Positions 1 to 3,935 of a DNA stretch of 9,139 bases are shown here, in pieces. The stretch lies in NCBI GenBank assembly GCA_035533375.1, contig DATLTV010000034.1, positions 1 to 9,139 of the forward strand, written 5' to 3'. The DNA is from DATLTV01 sp035533375 (GTDB lineage: Bacteria; Patescibacteriota; Minisyncoccia; UBA6257; 2-01-FULL-56-20). The translations under genes and the position numbers were made by a program. A model generated the notes under the pieces. The model had not been told where the DNA came from, searched no databases, and saw only the letters and a program-made list of their open reading frames with translations. Each line of letters begins with the position of its first letter. The stretch's first letter is position 1.

Positions 1-1086
1 GCGAAAATCAGTACACTTTCACTAACCTCTCAATTTCGATGTAATGGTTCGGATGGATATCTAGCGTGGTTGGATGATGTTCTGGGCATTCGGGAGACAG
101 CGAACGCTACCTTGAGTGAAAAAGATTACGATTTTAAAATCGTCGAGTCGCCTAACGAGCTGCGCGATATTATTTTTGAGAAAAATAAAATAAAAAACAA
201 AGCCAGGCTTGTTGCTGGATATTGTTGGGATTGGATTAGTAAGACTAATTCTAACGCGAAAGATATTGTTATTCCCGAGTACAAATTTGAGATGAAATGG
301 AATCTTGCAAGCGATGGCAATTTATGGATTCGGAAACCAGAAGCAGTAAGCGAGATAGGTTGCATCCATACTTGCCAGGGCCTTGATCTGGATTATGTCG
401 GCGTAATCGTGGGCCCCGATTTAATTGTTCGCGGAGGGAAGGTGGTCACTGATCCGAGCAAACGAGCAAAAACCGATGCCTCGCTTAAGGGGTATAAAAA
501 GGATCTCGCGGGGGATCGGGAGGTAGCAAAAAAGAAAGCGGATGCGATTATTAAAAACACTTATCGTACCCTTATGACGCGCGGCATGAAGGGCTGTTAT
601 GTTTATTTTGTTGATAAAGAAACAGAAAAATTTTTCAAAAGCAGAATTGAAGGCGAGATCGACCAGCGTAAAACATTGGCGGATATTCTTCCTGCGCCCA
701 TATTTGCCACAGCCCGCATTCCTCTTGTCGGCTCAGCTCCGTGCGGTAATCCGTTATTGGGTAAAGAAAATATCGAAGAATATATTGACATTGATGAGCG
801 TAAATTAAAATCTGGTTATAAATATTTCATATTGCGAGCAATGGGCGATTCCATGAATCTTGCCGGCATTAATGACGGAGATCTCGTTTTGTGCCGGCAG
901 CAGCTGAAAGCAGATACGGGCGATAGGGTTGTCGCCCTCTTGGGGGATAACGTTACGATCAAAATGTATGACAAAAAGGATGGACGCAGAATACTATTGC
1001 CTAAAAGTACGAACAAGAACCATGTGTCGATAATGCCCAGCGAAGACAGCAGCGTTCAGGGCATTGTGCAAGAGGTCCTTAATTAA
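1..1086 (+). CDS. DUF2075-type helicase fused to UmuD/LexA-like S24 autopeptidase (5' end outside window)
   Basis: The reading frame is open from base 1, so the N-terminus, including any Walker A motif, lies upstream; 361 residues are visible. Residues 1-220 match the C-terminal helicase half of DUF2075 proteins: LTSQFRCNGSDGYLAWL near the start, IHTCQGLDLDYVGVIVGPD (motif V-like) and NTYRTLMTRGMKGCYVY (motif VI-like, with the arginine finger). Residues about 240-361 form an S24 peptidase domain. Ser284 lies in GDSM and Lys321 in VTIKMY, the expected Ser/Lys dyad. A Cys248-Gly249 pair in the linker is a candidate self-cleavage site. The spacings C248-S284 (36) and S284-K321 (37) equal those of E. 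coli UmuD (C24, S60, K97). Inferred role: a nucleic-acid-dependent ATPase whose tail may self-cleave on DNA damage. Fold assignment is secure; the biological role is not. Confidence 0.85.
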   Translation, partial: AKISTLSLTSQFRCNGSDGYLAWLDDVLGIRETANATLSEKDYDFKIVESPNELRDIIFEKNKIKNKARLVAGYCWDWISKTNSNAKDIVIPEYKFEMKWNLASDGNLWIRKPEAVSEIGCIHTCQGLDLDYVGVIVGPDLIVRGGKVVTDPSKRAKTDASLKGYKKDLAGDREVAKKKADAIIKNTYRTLMTRGMKGCYVYFVDKETEKFFKSRIEGEIDQRKTLADILPAPIFATARIPLVGSAPCGNPLLGKENIEEYIDIDERKLKSGYKYFILRAMGDSMNLAGINDGDLVLCRQQLKADTGDRVVALLGDNVTIKMYDKKDGRRILLPKSTNKNHVSIMPSEDSSVQGIVQEVLN

Positions 1087-1098
1087 CATTTTGAGGCC

Positions 1099-1127
1099 TT
1101 GACGGACCTTCGCTTCCGATCAATGAT
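1099..1127 (+). promoter_or_regulatory. Predicted promoter for the small gene pair, overlapped by a palindrome
   Basis: TTGACG (1099-1104), a 17-nt spacer and AATGAT (1122-1127) form a reasonable sigma70-type promoter. The expected start point, about 7 nt after the -10 box, coincides with the ATG at 1134, implying a leaderless message. The inverted repeat at 1116-1130 covers the -10 box. Confidence 0.5.
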
Positions 1128-1130
1128 CGG
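1116..1130. promoter_or_regulatory. 15-nt palindrome, possible repressor operator
   Basis: CCGATCA, a single A, then TGATCGG: perfect 7-bp arms. It lies on the predicted -10 box and ends 3 nt before the ATG at 1134, a position suited to blocking RNA polymerase. Which protein binds it is unknown; the upstream S24 fusion has no visible DNA-binding domain in this window. Confidence 0.45.
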
Positions 1131-1133
1131 ATC

Positions 1134-1292
1134 ATGAAACTCAAAACATTTATCGAGGCGTTGGAGCGCATAGCGAAAAGCGTTGAGCATCCCGAAGCGG
1201 TGGAAGTCGAAATGGCGGACCGTGCACCCGTCGTGCAATCGATTTTCAAAGACGGCACGGTTTTTATTACGGACGTCGAACAAGAATCATGA
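1134..1292 (+). CDS. Small hypothetical protein, 52 aa
   Basis: Open frame starting MKLKTFIEALERIAKSVEH and ending VEQES. It is acidic and mostly helical in appearance, with no family I recognise. There is no Shine-Dalgarno sequence; the predicted promoter places the transcript start at the ATG. Its TGA stop overlaps the ATG of the next gene (ATGA at 1289-1292), which suggests translational coupling and supports both ORFs being real. It follows the helicase/S24 gene by 47 nt but probably has its own promoter. Confidence 0.55.
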   Translation: MKLKTFIEALERIAKSVEHPEAVEVEMADRAPVVQSIFKDGTVFITDVEQES

Positions 1293-1477
1293 GCGGCGCG
1301 AAGAAGGTACAATCTATCGTTTTTAAAATCGACGCGGAAGAAATTATAAAATTGGCTGGCAGGAAACCGACAGAACGGCAGGTTGCCAAGATTCTTTCCG
1401 CGGTCGAAAGCGATCCGGTTTTATGGTCGGCGATAGAGGCGTCCATTAAAGACGCGATTAACTTCGTCCGGGAATAA
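1289..1477 (+). CDS. Small hypothetical protein, 62 aa
   Basis: Begins MSGAKKVQSIVFKIDAEEII and ends DAINFVRE. The central stretch GRKPTERQVAKILSAVESDP looks helical, and its length would suit a small regulatory or accessory protein. No family is recognised. The ATG overlaps the stop of the preceding 52-aa gene by 4 nt with no Shine-Dalgarno sequence, so coupled translation is likely. The following 250 nt contain no gene. Confidence 0.6.
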   Translation: MSGAKKVQSIVFKIDAEEIIKLAGRKPTERQVAKILSAVESDPVLWSAIEASIKDAINFVRE

Positions 1478-1727
1478 CAGCGCCAGGAACTCTTCCCCGC
1501 CCCGATCGGGAGAAATCGGCGCCGGGAACTTTTTATTCCGCACGGATAAGGTTCGCGGCATTCCCGCCACGCATGATTTTTGGCAAATGCAACGTTCCCA
1601 TTTTGCGCAATCTCGCGCTATTCCTGCGTTTTCTTCTTTGTTGACAAAAAATCAACGAACCGAAATCCGGCTTAATGCATCGAAGACGCGACATCGGAAA
1701 TCCTTTAATTTTAATTACCAATGGCCC
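1478..1727. other. Non-coding stretch with an imperfect direct repeat
   Basis: No credible gene on either strand. It contains two 15-nt copies of GCGCCRGGAACTYTT (1480-1494 and 1519-1533) flanking the palindrome CCCGATCGGG (1501-1510). The second copy runs into a short T-rich stretch and could end transcription of the small gene pair, but no strong hairpin with a U-tract is present. Confidence 0.35.
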
Positions 1728-1755
1728 TTGACAAATTCCAATCGGGGCGTATACT
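1728..1755 (+). promoter_or_regulatory. Strong promoter of RNA cassette A
   Basis: Consensus TTGACA (1728-1733), 16-nt spacer, TATACT (1750-1755). The same architecture recurs at cassette B (3560-3587) and on the minus strand at 2161-2188. Predicted start is near 1762. Confidence 0.75.
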
Positions 1756-1761
1756 GGAATT

Positions 1762-1837
1762 AAAGACGGTGTGTCCGTGCATTGCGGACCTATCCCGTGT
1801 GTCGGCAAAGGCCCCGCCAAGCGGGGCTTTTGTTTTG
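1762..1837 (+). ncRNA. Cassette A hairpin RNA (RNA A), about 75 nt
   Basis: A short transcript bounded by a consensus promoter and an intrinsic terminator (GCCCCGC 1811-1817, loop CAA, GCGGGGC 1821-1827, then a T-rich tract). Inner hairpin: GTCCG (1773-1777) and CGGAC (1785-1789) around a 7-nt loop TGCATTG. An outer 4-bp helix joins ACGG (1766-1769) and CCGT (1795-1798). Two segments are complementary to the tRNA-like RNA downstream: 1777-1787 with 1922-1932 (11 bp, 4 G-U) and 1793-1805 with 1942-1954 (13 bp, 2 G-U). It contains no convincing ORF. Family unknown; it may be an antisense partner or one piece of a two-piece RNA. Confidence 0.6.
1807..1837 (+). terminator. Intrinsic terminator of RNA A
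   Basis: A 7-bp GC stem (GCCCCGC/GCGGGGC) with a 3-nt loop, followed by TTTTGTTTT. Counterpart of the terminator at 3640-3670 in cassette B. Confidence 0.8.
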
Positions 1838-1909
1838 TAATCGGAAGACTTTATCTTTCATTGATAATTTTTTTAGATATTTTTTAATCAGGATATAGAT
1901 AATGAGGCA

Positions 1910-2017
1910 GTGGATCCGGGCCCGTGGTGCATTTACCGTTTTCGACACACGGGGAAGCGGGTGCAATTCCCGCCGGGTCCACTCAAAGCCCCCGCCGCGC
2001 GCGGGGGTTTTGAGTGG
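1910..2017 (+). ncRNA. Cassette A tRNA-like RNA (RNA A'), D-arm-less
   Basis: The core at 1918-1981 can fold as a 64-nt tRNA-like molecule. Acceptor GGGCCCG/CGGGTCC includes a G3-U70 wobble and discriminator A1981. An 11-nt stretch replaces the D-arm. The anticodon-like arm is CCGTT (1936-1940), loop TTCGACA (1941-1947) and CACGG, with one mismatch. The T-stem is GCGGG/CCCGC with loop TGCAATT (G where tRNAs carry U55). CCA is not encoded. A competing closure pairs GTGGATCCG (1910-1918) with CGGGTCCAC (1974-1982), 9 bp. A degenerate GATAAT (1898-1903) would place a start at 1910. Because of the missing D-arm, G55 and the alternative helix, I call it a tRNA-like ncRNA, not a tRNA. Confidence 0.55.
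1979..2017 (+). terminator. Long hairpin terminator after RNA A'
   Basis: 17-bp arms (1979-1995 and 2001-2017, one G-U) with a 5-nt loop CGCGC. The CCCCCGC/GCGGGGG core followed by TTTT is a plausible intrinsic terminator. Its 5' arm overlaps the 3' strand of the acceptor-like helix, so the two structures compete. Confidence 0.7.
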
Positions 2018-2082
2018 GGCGGGAAGTTGCTTCGTGAATTCGCGTTTTTCAGATTATCAGGGAAGAAGATTTTGAGCTTCTC

Positions 2083-2155
2083 AAAACAAAAATCAGGCGA
2101 TTGCTCGCCTGATTTTTGTTTTAACCCCTTGCGGGGAGGGCCGAAGCCATTTGTA
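2083..2155 (-). ncRNA. Three-hairpin small RNA on the minus strand
   Basis: Downstream of the minus-strand promoter, the RNA reads GGC-UUCG-GCC (2149-2140), then CCCC-GCAA-GGGG (about 2137-2126), then a 14-bp terminator hairpin (2118-2105/2100-2087) with a GCAA loop and a U-rich tail. Two classic stable tetraloops (UUCG and GNRA) next to a terminator within about 70 nt suggest a structured sRNA. A 9-codon frame (2150-2121, MASALPARG) is present but lacks a Shine-Dalgarno sequence and is probably incidental. No known family recognised. Confidence 0.5.
2087..2122. terminator. Bidirectional intrinsic terminator
   Basis: Perfect 14-bp arms 2087-2100 and 2105-2118 with a 4-nt loop. T-rich sequence follows the stem on the plus strand, and A-rich sequence precedes it, so it could stop transcription from either direction. 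A small TTTTGAG/CTCAAAA hairpin (2070-2086) lies beside it. Confidence 0.8.
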
Positions 2156-2160
2156 GTTTT

Positions 2161-2188
2161 AGTATAGCAAGTGAAGGCGGATCGTCAA
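2161..2188 (-). promoter_or_regulatory. Minus-strand promoter of the three-hairpin RNA
   Basis: On the minus strand: TTGACG (2188-2183), 16-nt spacer, TATACT (2166-2161) with an upstream TGC (extended -10). The -10 region closely resembles the metK promoter, TGCTATACTAAA in both. Predicted start is near 2154. Confidence 0.65.
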
Positions 2189-2193
2189 GCCCG

Positions 2194-2209
2194 CCGTATC
2201 GCGATACGG
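2194..2209. repeat. 16-nt perfect palindrome between divergent promoters
   Basis: CCGTATCGCGATACGG is fully self-complementary. It lies just upstream of the minus-strand promoter and about 80 nt upstream of the metK promoter. It could be an operator, or part of a dispersed repeat, since GGATGACGG follows twice (around 2215 and 2231). Confidence 0.45.
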
Positions 2210-2291
2210 GGCGAGGATGACGGATGATCGGGATGACGGAGGATAATCGGATTTTAAGATTTTTCTGGCGGGGGATTGCTTTTTCTTTTTG

Positions 2292-2300
2292 TGCTATACT
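2292..2300 (+). promoter_or_regulatory. Extended -10 promoter of metK
   Basis: TGCTATACT provides an extended -10 element. No good -35 box lies at the normal distance; TTGCTT at 2276-2281 is only 13 nt away. Start expected near 2307, about 13 nt before the riboswitch P1 helix. Confidence 0.6.
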
Positions 2301-2319
2301 AAACCTACAACTGAATAAG

Positions 2320-2412
2320 TTATCCAGAGAGGCGGGGAGAGCACTGGCTCGCGGATCCGCCCGGCAACCCTCAAGCAGAAGGTGCCCCATCCAGCCCGCA
2401 AGGGAAAGATAA
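2320..2412 (+). promoter_or_regulatory. SAM-I (S-box) riboswitch
   Basis: Recognised from S-box consensus elements in order: TTATC (2320-2324), CAGAGAGGCGG, CGGCAACC, AAGGTGCC and GATAA (2408-2412). TTATC and GATAA form P1. It binds S-adenosylmethionine, typically acting as an off switch through a downstream terminator, and here sits upstream of the gene for SAM synthetase: direct product feedback. The ligand assignment rests on the family consensus. Confidence 0.9.
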
Positions 2413-2418
2413 AGGTCG

Positions 2419-2447
2419 CGCGCTTTTCTTTCGGGAAAGCGTTTTTT
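2419..2447 (+). terminator. Riboswitch-controlled terminator
   Basis: CGCTTTTCT (2421-2429) pairs with GGGAAAGCG (2433-2441), followed by TTTTTT. It begins a few nucleotides after the riboswitch P1 helix, the normal placement for SAM-dependent attenuation. Confidence 0.85.
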
Positions 2448-2510
2448 GTTTATTGACGAAAAATCAACAAGCGAAAACTCAAATTCAGTTGCAATAAAAA
2501 AAATAATGTA

Positions 2511-2550
2511 TGGATCCCGGATTCCGCCAAAGGCGGATCCGGGACGACGG
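2511..2550. repeat. Imperfect palindrome in the metK leader
   Basis: CCCGGAT/ATCCGGG (2516-2522/2537-2543) and CCGCC/GGCGG (2524-2528/2532-2536), with a bulged T and loop AAA. Ends in GACGACGG. It resembles widely dispersed intergenic palindromes and similar GC-rich elements at 4767-4815 and 8725-8753. It sits only 17 nt before the metK ATG and could influence initiation. Confidence 0.6.
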
Positions 2551-2559
2551 AATAAAAAC

Positions 2560-3501
2560 ATGCCAAACATAAGAACTGCGGAATTTGTTTCTCCAAAGCA
2601 TCCGGACAAGGCCTGCGATATTATCGCGGATACGCTCCTTGACGCCTATCTCGCGGGCGATTCCGGAAGCCGCTGCGCAATCGAGGTGATGGGCGGGCAC
2701 GGACACGTCACGATCTCGGGCGAGGTCACGAGCGCGGCGAATGTCCTCATCCCGAAAATCGTGCGCGGAATCGTTGGCGAACACTTCGGCGTGAACGTGT
2801 ATCTCGTAAAGCAAAGCCCGGAGATCGCGCAGGGAGTCGACACCGGCGGCGCGGGCGACCAGGGGATTATGATGGGCTACGCGACCTCCGAAACAAAAAA
2901 TTATATACCGCTTGAGTACGAGCTCGCGCGGGACCTGTGCCGGAAAATTTTCGCCATCTATCCGTACGACGGCAAAACGCAAGTGACGATCGAGGGGACC
3001 CGCGTGCGCACCGTCGTCGCGAGCTTCCAAAATGCAAAAACAAAAGAGCTTGAAACGCTCGTACGCGGCGCGATCAAAGCCGACGAGTATCTCATAAATC
3101 CCGCGGGCGAGTGGGCGATGGGCGGATTCGACGCCGACTCCGGGCTTTCCGGCCGGAAGATCGTGATCGACAACTACGGCCCCGAGGCGGGCGTGGGCGG
3201 CGGGTCGTTTTCCGGAAAAGATTATACGAAAGTGGACCGGAGCGGCGCTTACATGGCCCGCCGGGTGGCCGTCGACCTCGTGCGCGCGGGCAGGGCGAAG
3301 CAAGCGCGCGTGAAGCTTGCCTACGCGATCGGCAAGCGTGAACCGGTGATGGCCGTCGCGGAGCTCGACGGCAAAGAAATTCCGATCGAAGGATACGACC
3401 TCACGCCGGCAGGAATCCGCGCGTTTTTGGAATTGGGAAAAGTGAAGTGGGCCGAAACCGCCGCCTGGGGCCACTTCGGAAGAGAATTTACGTGGGGATA
3501 G
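2560..3501 (+). CDS. metK: S-adenosylmethionine synthetase (methionine adenosyltransferase), compact form
   Basis: Makes SAM from methionine and ATP in the cytosol. Family motifs are clear: HPDK (residues 14-17), GAGDQG (97-102), INPAGEW, SGLSGRKIVIDNYG, the glycine-rich P-loop-like GGGSFSGKDYTKVDRS (213-228), and the C-terminal ETAAWGHFGRE. At 313 residues it is well below the usual 380-400, with shortened segments between motifs, but the catalytic elements are all present. I start it at 2560 because IRTAEFVSPKHPDK is the normal N-terminus; the frame stays open upstream only through the riboswitch terminator. No strong Shine-Dalgarno sequence. Transcription is controlled by the SAM-I riboswitch at 2320-2412. 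Confidence 0.95.
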   Translation: MPNIRTAEFVSPKHPDKACDIIADTLLDAYLAGDSGSRCAIEVMGGHGHVTISGEVTSAANVLIPKIVRGIVGEHFGVNVYLVKQSPEIAQGVDTGGAGDQGIMMGYATSETKNYIPLEYELARDLCRKIFAIYPYDGKTQVTIEGTRVRTVVASFQNAKTKELETLVRGAIKADEYLINPAGEWAMGGFDADSGLSGRKIVIDNYGPEAGVGGGSFSGKDYTKVDRSGAYMARRVAVDLVRAGRAKQARVKLAYAIGKREPVMAVAELDGKEIPIEGYDLTPAGIRAFLELGKVKWAETAAWGHFGREFTWG

Positions 3502-3559
3502 CGGGCATCTGATGGCGCGGTCCGGGATTGTTCGCTGAGTTTGGCTCCTGCCCCTGCGC

Positions 3560-3587
3560 TTGGCAAAATAAATCGAGGCATTATACT
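3560..3587 (+). promoter_or_regulatory. Promoter of RNA cassette B
   Basis: TTGGCA (3560-3565), 16-nt spacer, TATACT (3582-3587), matching the cassette A promoter in boxes and spacing. Predicted start near 3594. Confidence 0.7.
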
Positions 3588-3593
3588 TGAAAT

Positions 3594-3670
3594 TAAGAAT
3601 AGTAGGTTCGTACATCACGGACCACACTACTTGTCGGTTAAAGCCCCGCTCGCGCGGGGCTTTAGCTTTT
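3594..3670 (+). ncRNA. Cassette B hairpin RNA (RNA B), about 75 nt
   Basis: Diverged copy of RNA A, with the promoter-to-TGTCGG distance identical (50 nt). Inner hairpin GGTTCG (3605-3610)/CGGACC (3618-3623) has a 7-nt loop TACATCA; the outer helix is AGTAG (3601-3605)/CTACT (3627-3631), sharing G3605 at the junction. The terminator follows directly. Segments 3610-3620 and 3625-3637 are complementary to 3766-3776 and 3794-3806 of the downstream tRNA-like RNA (11 bp and 13 bp). Stem sequences differ from RNA A but pairing is kept, which supports a functional structured RNA. No ORF of note. Confidence 0.6.
3640..3670 (+). terminator. Intrinsic terminator of RNA B
   Basis: AAAGCCCCGC (3640-3649), loop TCGC, GCGGGGCTTT (3654-3663), then AGCTTTT. 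Confidence 0.8.
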
Positions 3671-3750
3671 CGCGAACACCATCTGCGATTTTAGAAATAT
3701 TTTATCTTTACTTTAAAAATATTTGACCTCGCGCATGCTATGGAAATAGC

Positions 3751-3869
3751 GTGGGCCCGAGGGGCCCGTGGTGTATGGAGTAACATACTATTCTTGACAA
3801 GTAGTGAGGCGGGTGCAAATCCCGCCGGGTCCACTCAAAACCCCCGCAAACGGCGGGGGTTTTGAGTGG
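3751..3869 (+). ncRNA. Cassette B tRNA-like RNA (RNA B')
   Basis: The core 3762-3833 (72 nt) folds as a near-canonical tRNA. Acceptor GGGCCCG/CGGGTCC has G3-U70; T8; D-stem GTGT/ACAT with loop ATGGAGTA; anticodon stem CTATT/AGTAG with 7-nt loop CTTGACA (U33, anticodon TGA); 4-nt variable loop; T-stem GCGGG/CCCGC with loop TGCAAAT; discriminator A3833. A TGA anticodon would read serine UCA codons, yet the long serine variable arm is absent, and G3-U70 plus A73 are alanine identity elements. G replaces U55, C follows the anticodon and CCA is not encoded. GTGGGCCCG (3751-3759) can instead close a 9-bp helix with CGGGTCCAC (3826-3834). Promoter unclear (TTGACC at 3723-3728). A tRNA gene call is possible; a tRNA-like regulatory RNA is at least as likely. 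Confidence 0.55.
3831..3869 (+). terminator. Long hairpin terminator after RNA B'
   Basis: Perfect 17-bp arms 3831-3847 and 3853-3869 with loop AAACG. The GC core is followed by TTTT inside the stem. Nearly identical to 1979-2017 and again overlapping the 3' strand of the acceptor-like helix. Confidence 0.75.
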
Positions 3870-3898
3870 GTAGGAAAACGAAAGGGGCGCATCGCGCT

Positions 3899-3927
3899 TT
3901 GCCATTTTTTCCGTGTTTTGATAAAAT
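3899..3927 (+). promoter_or_regulatory. Promoter of the cyclophilin gene
   Basis: TTGCCA (3899-3904), 17-nt spacer, TAAAAT (3922-3927). Start expected at about 3934, two bases before the ATG, so the message should be leaderless or nearly so. Confidence 0.65.
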
Positions 3928-3935
3928 GGGATATT

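Noticed and set aside
1533..1820. 95-residue minus-strand frame
   Set aside because: Overlaps the promoter, hairpin and terminator of RNA A; no start signal and no protein-like pattern.
1950..1975. Cobalamin riboswitch resemblance (GGGGAAGC then GGGTGCAATTCCC)
   Set aside because: The GGTGCAA hairpin resembles a B12-box T-loop, but the remaining conserved B12 core is missing, no B12-related gene follows, and cassette B lacks the GGGAA part.
1742..2017. T-box riboswitch or tmRNA explanation of cassette A
   Set aside because: No T-box antiterminator sequence and no regulated gene downstream; no tmRNA tag-coding frame or tmRNA-type ends.
2121..2150. Nine-codon minus-strand frame MASALPARG as a leader peptide
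   Set aside because: No Shine-Dalgarno sequence, no downstream gene to regulate, and the same bases are fully explained by two tetraloop hairpins.
2485..3627. 380-residue open frame on the minus strand over metK
   Set aside because: It lies opposite the clear metK gene. Its composition (His/Arg/Asp-rich) and lack of motifs mark it as a high-GC antisense frame, and it runs through the riboswitch-metK leader.
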